DNA from: Falsiroseomonas sp041690465
GTDB lineage: Bacteria; Pseudomonadota; Alphaproteobacteria; Acetobacterales; Acetobacteraceae
Assembly: GCF_041690465.1 (NCBI RefSeq)
Contig: NZ_JAWLHG010000002.1
Coordinates: 248,001-312,000 of the forward strand
Direction: 5' to 3'
DNA length: 64,000 nucleotides
Of this stretch, positions 49,808-58,849 are shown piece by piece. The notes beneath the pieces were generated by a model. The model was not told where the DNA came from and searched no databases. It saw nothing but the letters and a program-made list of their open reading frames with translations. Position 1 is the stretch's first letter, and the number at the start of each line of letters is the position of its first letter. Made by a program: the position numbers and the translations under genes.

Positions 49808-51183
49808 CCGCCGGCCGCCCGGCGTGCCAGCGCCTCCCGCAGCGCCTCGCGGTCGCGAGAGGCGGGCCGTTCCAGCCGTGCGCGCGCCAGCGCGGCGCCG
49901 AACCAGCTGAACTGCATCACCGCCGTGCTGGCGATCAGCGTGCTGTCGAAGCCGGCATGCAGCAGCGCACCCGCCAGGGCGCAGCGCAGCACCAGCCGGT
50001 CGGTCGCCGCCACCCTGCGCGTACCGCCCCAGACCCAGGCGATGATCGAGCCGAAGATTAGTGCACCGCCTACGATACCGGCATCCACGGCGATCCGCAG
50101 ATACTCGTTGTGCGCGGCGGAGGACCCGATCAGGCGGATCTGCGGATCCTCGGGGTCCACGATCAGCTTGCCGGCACCGAGCCCGTAGCCGAGCAGCGGC
50201 CGGTTCTCGATGGCTTCGACGAAGTAGGGCCAGATCACGTCGCGGCCCGAGAACACCTCGTAGCCCTCCGCATTGATGAAGCGGTCCAGCGCCAGCACCA
50301 GGAGCGGGCCGAGCACCACCGCCGCCGGCAACATCCCGCCCATCGCCAGGTCGAGCTTGCGCTTCAGCGGAAAGACCCGGCGGTCGGACAGCGCGAAGAC
50401 CAGCAGCAGGAACAGCAGCACCGCGCCGAGCGGTGCGCGCGCCTGGGTGGCGAACAATATGCCGAGCGCGGCACCGCCCAGCACCAGCCAGCGGGTGCGG
50501 AAGCCGCGCAGATATTCGAGTGTGGCGGCGAACACCGCGGTGACGCAGAAGCCGGCCAGGAAGGGCGGCGAATGCAGCCCCTGGAAGCGCCAGTTCTGGT
50601 CGAACGCATCGTGCAGGCCGGTCGGCCAGATCAGAATCCCGACCGCCGCGCTGATCACCGGCACCAGCACCACCGCCTTGCACAGCGCCGACCAGATCCG
50701 CCGCGGCGCCGCCGCGAAGGCCAGGACAAAGGGCGCGGTGGAGCCGACGAAGCTGCGCACCATCTCGCCGAAGGTGGAGATCCGGCCGATCGGCAGGATG
50801 ACCAGGCTGACCACCGCCACCAGGGTGAAGGCCAGGAACGGCCAGTTGATCGCCGGCGCGAAGCCGTAGCGCAGGCAGAGCATTGCGGCGATCGCGAAGG
50901 GGATCACCTTCACCACCGCCGAGCCCAGCATGCCGACGCCGCCGCCGGCGCCGCTGGCCGCCATCATGTCGAGCTGGGCGTCGAGCGCCAGCCCGTAGCA
51001 GCCGACCAGCAGGCCGACCGCCAGCAGCGGCGCCTCATAGAACAGCAGCGCGATCATCAGTGCCGCCGCCGCGGGCAGCAATGCCAGCGCGGCTTGTGGC
51101 GCGACGATCGCGGCCATCAGGAGCCCGGTGATGGCGAGCAGCGCCGTCAGGGCAGTCAGGAGCGCGGGCGGAACGGTGCGCAT
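49804..51183 (-). CDS. O-antigen ligase / Wzy-like polymerase family protein
   Basis: Polytopic membrane protein of 459 aa with about 12 hydrophobic segments and the Wzy_C region RPLLGYGLGAGKLIV, then AAHNEYLRIAVDAGIVGG (conserved His-Asn-x-Tyr). It probably polymerises EPS repeat units or ligates them. ATG at 51183 is the last one before the first helix; ATGs at 51225 and 51228 are possible. It diverges from the second acyltransferase gene by 63 bp. Confidence 0.87.
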   Translation of the reverse strand: MRTVPPALLTALTALLAITGLLMAAIVAPQAALALLPAAAALMIALLFYEAPLLAVGLLVGCYGLALDAQLDMMAASGAGGGVGMLGSAVVKVIPFAIAAMLCLRYGFAPAINWPFLAFTLVAVVSLVILPIGRISTFGEMVRSFVGSTAPFVLAFAAAPRRIWSALCKAVVLVPVISAAVGILIWPTGLHDAFDQNWRFQGLHSPPFLAGFCVTAVFAATLEYLRGFRTRWLVLGGAALGILFATQARAPLGAVLLFLLLVFALSDRRVFPLKRKLDLAMGGMLPAAVVLGPLLVLALDRFINAEGYEVFSGRDVIWPYFVEAIENRPLLGYGLGAGKLIVDPEDPQIRLIGSSAAHNEYLRIAVDAGIVGGALIFGSIIAWVWGGTRRVAATDRLVLRCALAGALLHAGFDSTLIASTAVMQFSWFGAALARARLERPASRDREALREALARRAAGG

Positions 51184-51246
51184 GCCATGGCGTTCTGCCA
51201 CGCGCGGCCGCAATGGCCCAATCATCATTCGGTCAGGAGGATCGGC

Positions 51247-52317
51247 ATGGGGGAGAGGCCGAGGGAGGGGAAGCCGGAACGGCTCGCGGCGCTGACGCGG
51301 CTGCGCGTGCTGCTGATCGGCTGGGTGCTGGTGTACCACCTGGAACTGCCGCTGCGCGCCCTTGCCGGCATTCCGGTGGCGGAGCGGGTGGCGCTCAAGG
51401 GTTATCTCGGGGTGGATGGCTTCTTCGTCCTATCGGGTTTTGCGCTGTATCTCGGCTATCGCCACAGGCCCCCGCTCGGCCTGCGCGGCTGGGCGGATTT
51501 CGTCCGCCGCCGCGCCGCGCGCATCTTCCCATTGCATCTCGCCGCCCTGGCGCTGCTGGTCGCCGGCGCGGCGACGGCGGGCCTGCGGGTGAACGAGCCG
51601 CAGCGCTTCGGCGGCTGGGAACTGCTGATGCAGGCGCTGCTGCTGAACGCGTGGGAAACCACGGATTTCCACGCCTGGAACTACCCTTCCTGGGCGCTGT
51701 CGGCGATCTGGGCGGGCTACCTCGCCTTCCCGCTGGTGCTGACGGCGATGCTCGGGCGCGGGGAGGCGGCCTGCTGGGCGCTGGCCGCTGCCTGCCTCGG
51801 CGGCCTCGCCTGGCTCGGCGCCGGCGCGGACGGTGCCGACCTCAACCGTACCCTGCATCTCGGCCTGGTGCGCTTCGGGTTGGAGTTCCTGCTCGGCATC
51901 GCGCTGGCGCGGCTGGTGGTGGCGCGCGCGGTCGCCGCGCCGCTGGCGACGGGGGCGGCGCTGCTGCTGGCCCCGATCGGCCTCTGGCTGACGCTCGACG
52001 TGCTGGTGGTGGCGGGGCTGGCGGCGCTGGTCGCACGCCTCGGCATGGCGCCGCCGGCGCCGAGGCCGCCGCGGGACCTGCTGTGGCGGCTCGGCGAGGC
52101 CTCCTTCGGCGTCTATCTCTGCTGGATCTTCGTCGAGGCCGCGCTGGTGCTGGTGCTGCGCCTGGCCGATCCCGGCCAGGCCGGGCGGCTGGCCCTGATG
52201 GGCATCGGGCTGGCGGCGACGATGCTGCTCGGCTGGCTCGCCTGGCGGCTGGTGGAACAGCCGGCGGCGCGGCTGCTGGAGCCGATCGCGGCCGGGCGCG
52301 AGCGCCCGGTCGCATGA
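51247..52317 (+). CDS. Acyltransferase family protein (second EPS acyltransferase)
   Basis: Membrane protein of 356 aa, acyltransferase-3 family. The TRLRVLLIGWVLVYHLELPL start carries the conserved His; GYLGVDGFFVLSGFALYLGY and FVRRRAARIFPLHL follow. About nine hydrophobic segments are visible. ATG at 51247 follows AGGAGG. It differs clearly from the acyltransferase at 48758, so two different modifications are likely. It converges on the glycosyltransferase with 16 bp between them. Confidence 0.88.
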   Translation: MGERPREGKPERLAALTRLRVLLIGWVLVYHLELPLRALAGIPVAERVALKGYLGVDGFFVLSGFALYLGYRHRPPLGLRGWADFVRRRAARIFPLHLAALALLVAGAATAGLRVNEPQRFGGWELLMQALLLNAWETTDFHAWNYPSWALSAIWAGYLAFPLVLTAMLGRGEAACWALAAACLGGLAWLGAGADGADLNRTLHLGLVRFGLEFLLGIALARLVVARAVAAPLATGAALLLAPIGLWLTLDVLVVAGLAALVARLGMAPPAPRPPRDLLWRLGEASFGVYLCWIFVEAALVLVLRLADPGQAGRLALMGIGLAATMLLGWLAWRLVEQPAARLLEPIAAGRERPVA

Positions 52318-52333
52318 CCCCGCGCGATTCGCC

Positions 52334-53236
52334 TCAGCCGCCCTGCAGGACGCCGCGGAGGTAGCCGAGGTTGTAGGCGGCGCCGCAGCGGGCGCGGAGC
52401 AGACTGCACGAGCGCCGCGGCCAGAGCAGCAGCGGCGCCTGCAGGAGCAGCTTTGCCGCCGCGCCCGGCGCGCGCCGCAACATGCCTTGGCGATGGTCGC
52501 GCAGCGCATCGGTCGCGCCCTGCCAGTGCAGGCGGGAGAGCAGCCAGCTCGGCCGCAGCCGCTCCCGCTGGATGCTGTGCCGCACCGTGACGCGCCCGTC
52601 ATAGAACACGCGCAGCCCGCGCGTGCGCAGCCGGTCCAGCACCTCCACCTCCTCGCCCGAGAGCAGCCGGCGCCCGACGCGACCGAGCTCCTCCGGGAAG
52701 CCGCCGACATCGCGCAGCGCATCGGTGCGGAAGGCCATGTTGGCGCCATAGACGGCGACGCCCTCCGGCAGGTCGCGCCCTTCCTCGCCGCGTCCTTCCC
52801 ATTCCACGATGGTCAGCACGCCGCGCAGCGCGGCCGGCCACCATTCCGGCAACGGGCCTTCCCAATGCGGCAGGATGCGGCCGCCAAGCGCGGCGCCACC
52901 TTCCGGCAGCTCGGCGATCGCCTCCTCCAGCCGGCAGGCCCAGTCGGGTTCCGGCACGGCGTCATCGTCCAGGAAGGCGGTCCACTCGCAGCCCGCGGCT
53001 GCCAGGCCGAGGTTGCGCGCATGTGACAGCCCCGGCCGCGCCGCGCGGATCAGGCGCGCGCCGGCGCGCTCCGCGAGCCTTGCGATCTCCGCCGCCGCGC
53101 TTGCCGGCGAGGCGCTGTCCACCACGAGGACGGATGGAGCGGCACCCTGCTGTCCGGCAAGCCCGTCGAGGCAGGCAGCGAGGTAATCGGGGCGCGCATG
53201 GGTGCAGACAATGGCGGCAACGCCCGGCGCAGGCAT
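52334..53236 (-). CDS. Glycosyltransferase family 2 protein
   Basis: Cytoplasmic glycosyltransferase of 300 aa. The N-terminal GT-A domain shows AAIVCTHARPDYLAACLDGL, LVVDSASPA and the DxD-type AFLDDDAVPEPDW (about 91-103), then GANMAFRTDALRDVGGF. The C-terminal part has a hydrophobic LLLQAPLLLWP stretch. ATG at 53236. It follows the small uncharacterised gene by 13 bp. Confidence 0.89.
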   Translation of the reverse strand: MPAPGVAAIVCTHARPDYLAACLDGLAGQQGAAPSVLVVDSASPASAAAEIARLAERAGARLIRAARPGLSHARNLGLAAAGCEWTAFLDDDAVPEPDWACRLEEAIAELPEGGAALGGRILPHWEGPLPEWWPAALRGVLTIVEWEGRGEEGRDLPEGVAVYGANMAFRTDALRDVGGFPEELGRVGRRLLSGEEVEVLDRLRTRGLRVFYDGRVTVRHSIQRERLRPSWLLSRLHWQGATDALRDHRQGMLRRAPGAAAKLLLQAPLLLWPRRSCSLLRARCGAAYNLGYLRGVLQGG

Positions 53237-53249
53237 CACCGCGCCACGC

Positions 53250-53555
53250 TCAGCCGTTGAAGCGGAACGCGCCCGCGACCTGATCGCCGGCGCCCGCCCC
53301 GCCGTCGGCATTGCCGGCCGCCTTCGCCTGTGCCTGGGCCGCCGCTTCCTTGGCGCGCTGCTCCACCTGGCGGGTCACCTCGGCCATCACGCGCGCGAAG
53401 ACCGGAAGCTGCATCACCGGCACGACGAGCATGCCCGACGGCGTCGGCTTGGCGTCCTGCTGGCCCGTGGTGGTGCCGATGGTGATGCGCGCAACGCCGT
53501 TGGCGATGTGCACGTCGATCACGCCGTCGCCGAAGAGGATGGGGGTGCCGGTCAT
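53250..53555 (-). CDS. Uncharacterised 101-aa protein in the EPS/type I secretion region
   Basis: No family recognised with certainty. The first 65 residues are strand-like (TGTPILFGDGVIDVHIANGV and IGTTTGQQDAKPTPSG), then a helix (FARVMAEVTRQVEQRAKEA) and a flexible Ala/Gly-rich tail. There is no signal peptide or transmembrane segment. ATG at 53555 follows AAAGGA. It lies between the secretion adaptor gene and a glycosyltransferase gene on the same strand. A regulatory or partner role in secretion or EPS synthesis is possible but unsupported. Confidence 0.72.
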   Translation of the reverse strand: MTGTPILFGDGVIDVHIANGVARITIGTTTGQQDAKPTPSGMLVVPVMQLPVFARVMAEVTRQVEQRAKEAAAQAQAKAAGNADGGAGAGDQVAGAFRFNG

Positions 53556-53629
53556 CTGCAGAGTTCCTTTGCTGGCGTTATGGCGAAGTGCGGTCCGCGT
53601 CGCCAGGAGGGGCACGGCGATGTGTCCGC

Positions 53630-53653
53630 GCCCGGCGCGTTGCGCGGCCGGGC
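53630..53653 (-). terminator. Hairpin after the secretion adaptor gene
   Basis: GCCCGGCGCG and CGCGGCCGGGC pair over 10 bp with one bulged base and a 3-base loop, 20 bases after the adaptor stop codon. No T-run follows. The 118-bp spacer holds nothing else I can support. Confidence 0.4.
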
Positions 53654-53673
53654 CGTCCCGGTGCGGTCCGCCC

Positions 53674-55062
53674 CTACTGCTCGCGGAAGGCCCGGTGGAA
53701 GCTGTCGAAGACAGGCTGCAGCAGGTAGCGTGCGAAGCTGCGCTCGCCGGTGCGGATCTGCGCCTCCACCATCATGCCGGGACGCAGCTGTACCCCGTCC
53801 AGCAGCCGCAGCTGCTCCTCGTCCATCTCGATATGGACGCGGTAGTAGGCGGTGCCGCGCCGCTCGTCCTCGGTGACGTCGGAGGCGACGAAGATCACGC
53901 GCCCGTGCAGGTAGGGCACCAGCCGCTGCTTGAAGGCGGGCAGCCGCACCTCCGCCACCAGGCCGGGATGGATCACCTCGATGTCGTTCGGCTGGACGTT
54001 CACCTCGGCGATGATCCGGTCCTGCTGCGGCACCAGGTCCATCACCGGGTCGCCCGGCCGCACCACCGCGCCGATGGTGAAGATGCGCTGGTTGACCACC
54101 GTTCCGGCCTCCGGCGCGGTGATCTCGAGCCGGGTGGAGACGTTCTCGGCGGCGCGCAGCCGCTCCTCGGTCTCGGCCAGGCGCACGCGAACCTCACGCA
54201 GCTCGGTCGAGGCCTCCTGCGCGCGGTCGTCGCGCAGGCGCCGCATCTCGCCCTCCGACTCCTCGATCTGCGCGCGGCTGCGCTCGATCTGGTTGCCGAG
54301 GTCGGCGACGTTGCCCTCGGTCGAGGCGACCTGGCGCTGGATGGCGAGAAGCTGCGGCAGCCGCGCCAGGCCCTGGCGCAGCAGGGTGGCGGTGTTCTCC
54401 TCCTCGGCGCGCAGCAGCAGCAGCATGCGCTGCTGCGCATCACGCTGCGAGGCGGAGGAACGGATGGTCGCCTCGAACTGATCGATGCGGGACTGCAGCA
54501 CCAGCATCTGGCTGTTCAGCGCGACCCGCCGCGCTTCGAAAAGCGCGCGCTGGCCGGCCACCGCATCCATCGCCCGCGGATCGGGGGCGGCGGTGAGTTC
54601 GGCGGGGAAGCGGACCGTCTCGGCGCCGGCGAGTTCGGCGACCAGCCGCGCATCCTGCGCCATCAGCGCCCAGCGCTGGCTGCGCAGCGTCTCGGTCTGC
54701 TGCGCGGCCTGCGGCTGCTCCAGGCGGATCAGCACCTGTCCCGCCTGCACCACGTCGCCGTCGCGCGCCAGGATGTCGCGCACGATGCCGCCTTCGAAAT
54801 GCTGCACGGTGCGGCGGGTGCCTTCCACCTTCAGCAGGCCAGGGGCGATCGCCGCCTCGGCCAGCGGCGTCAGCGCCGCCCAGCCGCCGAGCACGACGAC
54901 GAACAGGAACACGATCGCGAGGCCGAGCAGCACCGGCACCCGGGTGCGCGGGCGCGGCGCGTCGAGGATCAGCGGCTCCTGCGCCGGTTTCCACAGGGCG
55001 GGAGGCGCGCCGGCAGGCTTCGGGACAAGCGCGTTGCGTGGCAGCGACAGGGTTTCGGCCAT
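53674..55062 (-). CDS. Type I secretion periplasmic adaptor (HlyD family)
   Basis: Membrane-fusion protein of 462 aa. A cytoplasmic N-terminus of about 45 residues precedes one helix (VLLGLAIVFLFVVVLGGWAAL). The biotinyl-lipoyl half-motif is at LKVEGTRRTVQHFEGGIVRDI, then a long coiled-coil hairpin (about 140-300) and a second lipoyl half (LEITAPEAGTVVN). The C-terminus ends in the HlyD beta-domain. It links the ABC exporter at 55145-56899 to an outer-membrane TolC protein not encoded here. Confidence 0.92.
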   Translation of the reverse strand: MAETLSLPRNALVPKPAGAPPALWKPAQEPLILDAPRPRTRVPVLLGLAIVFLFVVVLGGWAALTPLAEAAIAPGLLKVEGTRRTVQHFEGGIVRDILARDGDVVQAGQVLIRLEQPQAAQQTETLRSQRWALMAQDARLVAELAGAETVRFPAELTAAPDPRAMDAVAGQRALFEARRVALNSQMLVLQSRIDQFEATIRSSASQRDAQQRMLLLLRAEEENTATLLRQGLARLPQLLAIQRQVASTEGNVADLGNQIERSRAQIEESEGEMRRLRDDRAQEASTELREVRVRLAETEERLRAAENVSTRLEITAPEAGTVVNQRIFTIGAVVRPGDPVMDLVPQQDRIIAEVNVQPNDIEVIHPGLVAEVRLPAFKQRLVPYLHGRVIFVASDVTEDERRGTAYYRVHIEMDEEQLRLLDGVQLRPGMMVEAQIRTGERSFARYLLQPVFDSFHRAFREQ

Positions 55063-55144
55063 CAGAAAACTCCCGCGGCCCGGCAGGCCGCTTCACACAG
55101 GCAGTCAGCGCATGCCGGCAGGCCGGCCGGAACGACGGGCCCCT

Positions 55145-56899
55145 TCACCGCGTGCCGCCCTCCGCGCGGGAGGTCACCTCGGCCGGGCGGCTCTGCTGCT
55201 GCACCAGCCGCTTCAGCACCTCGGCGCGCGGCCCGAAGGCCTCGACGGCGCCGTCGCGCATCAGCAGCACCTTGTCCACGCCCTGCACCAGCGTCGGGCG
55301 GTGCGAAACCAGGATCACCGTGGTGCCGCGCCGCTTCAGCTCCTCCAGCCCGCGGATCAGCGCCTGTTCGGCGTCGCCGTCCAGGTTGGAGTTCGGCTCG
55401 TCCAGCACCACCAGCTTGGGGTTGCCGAACAGCGCCCGCGCGAGACCGATCAGCTGCCGCTGCCCGCCCGACAGGTGCTGGCCGCCATCGCCGATCTCGG
55501 TGTCGTAGCCCTGGGGCAGGCGCAGGATCATCTCGTGGCAGCCGGCGATGCGCGCCGCCTCGAACGCCGCTTCGGGCTCGGCTTCGCCCATGCGGGCGAT
55601 GTTGCGCAGCACGCTGCCGTCGAACAGCTCCACATCCTGCGGGAGATAGCCGACATAGCGGCCGAAATCCTCACGCATCCAGGTGAACACGTCCGCGCCG
55701 TCCAGCCGCACGGTGCCGGCCGAGGGCTGCAGCGTGCCGATCAGCAGGCGGATCAGCGTGGTCTTGCCGGCCGCCGAGGGACCGATCACCGCCAGCGATT
55801 CCCCCGCCGCGAGGCCGAAGGAGACGCCCTTAATGATCGCCACCGGCTGGCCCGGGAAGCCGAAGGTCACCCGCTCCACCGACATCCGCCCGGTCGGCTC
55901 CGGCAGCGCGATCCCCGGCGGGCGCAGCCGCGGCAGGGAGAGGAAGCCGAGCAGGCGTCGATAGGCCTGGCGCGCCTGCACCAGCTGCTTCCAGCCGCCG
56001 ATCATCTGCTCCACCGGCGCCAGGGCGCGGCCCATGATGATCGAGGCGGCGATCGAGGCGCCCGCCGTCAGCTCCTGCTCCAGTACCAGCAGGGCGCCGA
56101 AGCCGAGCACCGCGACCTGCACCGCAAGGCGGAAGAAGCGGGTGAAGGAGAGCAGGAAGGCGGCACGGTCCGCCGCGCGCTCCTGCGGCGGCAGCGAGGC
56201 GGAAAGGCCCTCCCGCCAGTGATGCATCACCGCCGGGGCCATGCCCATGCTGTCGATCACCTCGGCATTGCGGACGATGCTCTCGGCCCGGCGCTGGCTG
56301 GCGATGGCGCCGGTCGAGGCCTGGCGCACCAGCGCGCCGGTCGCCCACTCATTGGCCAGGGTCAGCAGGAACAGGATCAGCGCGCCGATCAGCGCGATGG
56401 CGCCGAGCATGGGGTGCAGCATGAAGATCACCGCCAGGAAGATCGGCACCCAGGGCACGTCGAACACCGTCAGCGCGGCCGGCGAGCCGAGCCAGTTCCG
56501 GGTCATCGAAAGGTCGCGCAGCGCCTCCATCCGATAGGGGCGGTTGCGCAGCTGGCTCTCGATGGCGCGGATGAAGGCCTCGGGCGCGGCCTTGCCCTCG
56601 ATCCAGCCGGCGATGCGCTGCATGACCTGGCCGCGCAGCCCGTCCAGCGCGGCCATCACCAGCAGCGCGAACATCGCGATGGCGGTAAGATAATACAGCG
56701 TATCGAGACTGCGCGTGGAGAGCACGCGGTCGAACACCTGCATCATGTAGATGGAGACGGTCAGCTGCAGCAGGTTGACCATGCCGCTGAACACCGCCAC
56801 GGCGATGAACTGCTGCCGGCAGGCGCTGACGGCCTTGGACAGCACGGTCTCGGCCGGCCGGTCCCCCTGGCCGAGATTGATGGGCATCGGGCGGAGCAT
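55145..56899 (-). CDS. Type I secretion ABC permease/ATPase (PrtD/HlyB family)
   Basis: Half-transporter of 584 aa. Residues about 20-310 hold six helices (for example FIAVAVFSGMVNLLQLTVSI). The ATPase has Walker A GPSAAGKTTL, signature LSGGQRQLIG, Walker B LVVLDEPNSNLD and the H-loop VSHRPTL. There is no N-terminal C39 peptidase domain, so the cargo should carry a C-terminal signal as in PrtD systems. It is followed by the HlyD adaptor after 82 bp and preceded by a small membrane protein. Confidence 0.92.
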   Translation of the reverse strand: MLRPMPINLGQGDRPAETVLSKAVSACRQQFIAVAVFSGMVNLLQLTVSIYMMQVFDRVLSTRSLDTLYYLTAIAMFALLVMAALDGLRGQVMQRIAGWIEGKAAPEAFIRAIESQLRNRPYRMEALRDLSMTRNWLGSPAALTVFDVPWVPIFLAVIFMLHPMLGAIALIGALILFLLTLANEWATGALVRQASTGAIASQRRAESIVRNAEVIDSMGMAPAVMHHWREGLSASLPPQERAADRAAFLLSFTRFFRLAVQVAVLGFGALLVLEQELTAGASIAASIIMGRALAPVEQMIGGWKQLVQARQAYRRLLGFLSLPRLRPPGIALPEPTGRMSVERVTFGFPGQPVAIIKGVSFGLAAGESLAVIGPSAAGKTTLIRLLIGTLQPSAGTVRLDGADVFTWMREDFGRYVGYLPQDVELFDGSVLRNIARMGEAEPEAAFEAARIAGCHEMILRLPQGYDTEIGDGGQHLSGGQRQLIGLARALFGNPKLVVLDEPNSNLDGDAEQALIRGLEELKRRGTTVILVSHRPTLVQGVDKVLLMRDGAVEAFGPRAEVLKRLVQQQSRPAEVTSRAEGGTR

Positions 56900-56904
56900 G
56901 GTGC

Positions 56905-57453
56905 TCAGAACCTCGCGGTGAGCTGCGCAACGAGCTGCGCGAGCTGGTCGGCCAGCCGGGTGAAGATCTGCGGGTCGAGCCGGGACGCCACCAGCACGGC
57001 GGCGCCGGCGATGGCCAGCGCGAACAGGTTCGCGAGCAGCGCGCCGCGGAACGACAGCCCCCGCCGCACGCGGCCGAGCTGCTCCTTCACCGCCTCGAGG
57101 CGGATCGCCTCGACCTGATTGTGCAGCACGCGGAAGGCGTATGCCTCCAGTTCGGCATCGGCGCGACGGCGCAACACCTCCACCCCGTCATTGCCGAGCG
57201 GCCGGCCGGCTTCCACCGCCATGGCGAAGGCCAGCAGGTCGCGCAACCGGCTCTCCTCGCCGGACCGGAATTCGGCCAGGGAGGGCCCGATCGGCAGGAC
57301 CTCGGCCGGCCGGGGTGGCGCCGACCCTCCCTGTGTGGGAAGGATGTTCAGGCGCGGCGCGCCAGCAGGGCCAGGCAACGTCCCGTCCTCCGTACTGTCA
57401 GGAATCTTGCCGGAAGGCGACGCCATCATGGCATCCTGGGGACGTTCTGTCAT
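56905..57453 (-). CDS. Uncharacterised protein with one C-terminal membrane segment, upstream of the type I exporter
   Basis: Protein of 182 aa. The first 65 residues are Pro/Gly-rich and probably disordered; a helical middle (SRLRDLLAFAMAVEAGRPLG and RRRADAELEAYAFRVLHNQVE) precedes a membrane segment (ALLANLFALAIAGAAVLVA) and a short amphipathic tail. No known family is recognised. It ends 5 bp before the exporter gene, so the two are probably co-expressed. ATG at 57453 has no strong ribosome binding site; ATGs at 57426 and 57429 and a TTG at 57540 are alternatives. Confidence 0.68.
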   Translation of the reverse strand: MTERPQDAMMASPSGKIPDSTEDGTLPGPAGAPRLNILPTQGGSAPPRPAEVLPIGPSLAEFRSGEESRLRDLLAFAMAVEAGRPLGNDGVEVLRRRADAELEAYAFRVLHNQVEAIRLEAVKEQLGRVRRGLSFRGALLANLFALAIAGAAVLVASRLDPQIFTRLADQLAQLVAQLTARF

Positions 57454-57554
57454 AAAATCATCGTCAGCAGGGGTTGCCGTTCCGTTGATGAGACGCTTTG
57501 CGGGTGGTGTGGTAGCACGCCGGCTCGGGGGCACCAACAAAAGGAGTGCTTGAT

Positions 57555-58832
57555 TTGCAGGCGCATCGCTTACGTTTCGGGACTGCTCTGGCGCTTGTGA
57601 TGCTGCCGGCCTTGGCGGCGGCGCAGGGGGTGCCGAGGGGGGAGGCCGCCCGGGGCGTCACCGTAGCCGATCGCGCCCGGGAGGATTTCGATCCCCTCGG
57701 CGTCCGGCTCGACGGCTTCCGTGTCGATGCGGCGGCCGAGCTCGGGCTTGGCTACGACGACAACCTGTTCGGCACGCGCCGCAACCGGGAGGGGGACTTC
57801 TTCGCCACCCTGGGTGCCGAGGCCAGTGCGCGCTCCGACTGGACCACGCATGCGCTCGGCCTGACCGGCCGAGTCGAGCAGCGCCGATACATCGACAATG
57901 GCCGGCAGGACTGGACCGACTACGCGATCGGCGCCTTCGGCCGCTACGACATCACCCCGGACACCAATGTCCAGCTGATCCTCAACCGGGTGCAGGAACA
58001 CCTCGAGGTGGACAGCGTGGACCTGCAGCAGGGCAATATCACCCGCCCGGTCCCCTACACCTACAACGAGGCGCAGCTTCAGGGGCAGACGCGCTTCAAC
58101 CGGCTCGGCGTGCTGCTGCTCGGCAATTGGCGGGGCTACAGCTTCGACGACGTGGACCTCGGCCCGGCGACCGCGCCCGGCGCGCCCCGGCCCGGCGAGA
58201 TCTCCCGCTTCGACTTCGACTCCGCCTCAGCGGCGCTCGGCCTCAGCTACGAGCTGTCGCCGGGCCGCAACGTGACCCTGATCACCCGCTACCAGGACAT
58301 CACCTACGACAACACGGCCCAGCGCGCCCGGGACAGCCAGACCTGGGAGGTGCTGGCCGGCTTCACCTATGACTTCGACGGCATCTGGGCGTTCCGCGGC
58401 GCCATCGGCTACCGCGAACGCGACTACGAGGGCGCCGGCCTGCCCAACCTCTCCGGCCCAGCCTTCGAGGGCGAGGTGACGTACCAGCCGACCCAGTTGA
58501 CGACGCTGTCGGCCGGCTTCCGCCGCACCATCGAGGAGTCGATCCGGAACGACGCCGTCGCCTATACCCGCACGCGCGGGCAGGTGCGGGTGGATCACGA
58601 ATACCTGCGCAACGTGATCCTCAGCGCGGAGGTCGGCGCCAACCGGCGCGAATACGAAGAGCCCGACGAGCAGTCCACGGATGGCTACGCGCTGCTGCAG
58701 GCGCGCTGGCTGATCAACCGCAACCTCGCGCTGGTCGGGTCCTACCAGCACACGCGGCGGCTCGATTCCTCCGCCGGGATCGACGAGTACGACCGCAACC
58801 TGGTGCTGCTGCGGCTGCGGATCGCGCTCTGA
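57555..58832 (+). CDS. Outer-membrane beta-barrel protein of the EPS locus
   Basis: Exported protein of 425 aa. After a signal peptide ending ALAAAQ, the sequence alternates polar and hydrophobic residues across many predicted strands and ends with a strand finishing RLRIAL. GLGYDDNLFGTRRNREGDFF is a typical start of outer-membrane beta-barrel proteins in EPS gene clusters (VpsM/DUF2320-like). The TTG at 57555 lies 8 bases after AAGGAG; the GTG at 57546 overlaps that site. Probably forms or assists an export pore. Confidence 0.85.
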   Translation: MQAHRLRFGTALALVMLPALAAAQGVPRGEAARGVTVADRAREDFDPLGVRLDGFRVDAAAELGLGYDDNLFGTRRNREGDFFATLGAEASARSDWTTHALGLTGRVEQRRYIDNGRQDWTDYAIGAFGRYDITPDTNVQLILNRVQEHLEVDSVDLQQGNITRPVPYTYNEAQLQGQTRFNRLGVLLLGNWRGYSFDDVDLGPATAPGAPRPGEISRFDFDSASAALGLSYELSPGRNVTLITRYQDITYDNTAQRARDSQTWEVLAGFTYDFDGIWAFRGAIGYRERDYEGAGLPNLSGPAFEGEVTYQPTQLTTLSAGFRRTIEESIRNDAVAYTRTRGQVRVDHEYLRNVILSAEVGANRREYEEPDEQSTDGYALLQARWLINRNLALVGSYQHTRRLDSSAGIDEYDRNLVLLRLRIAL

Positions 58833-58849
58833 CGTGCGAGGCCATCGCC

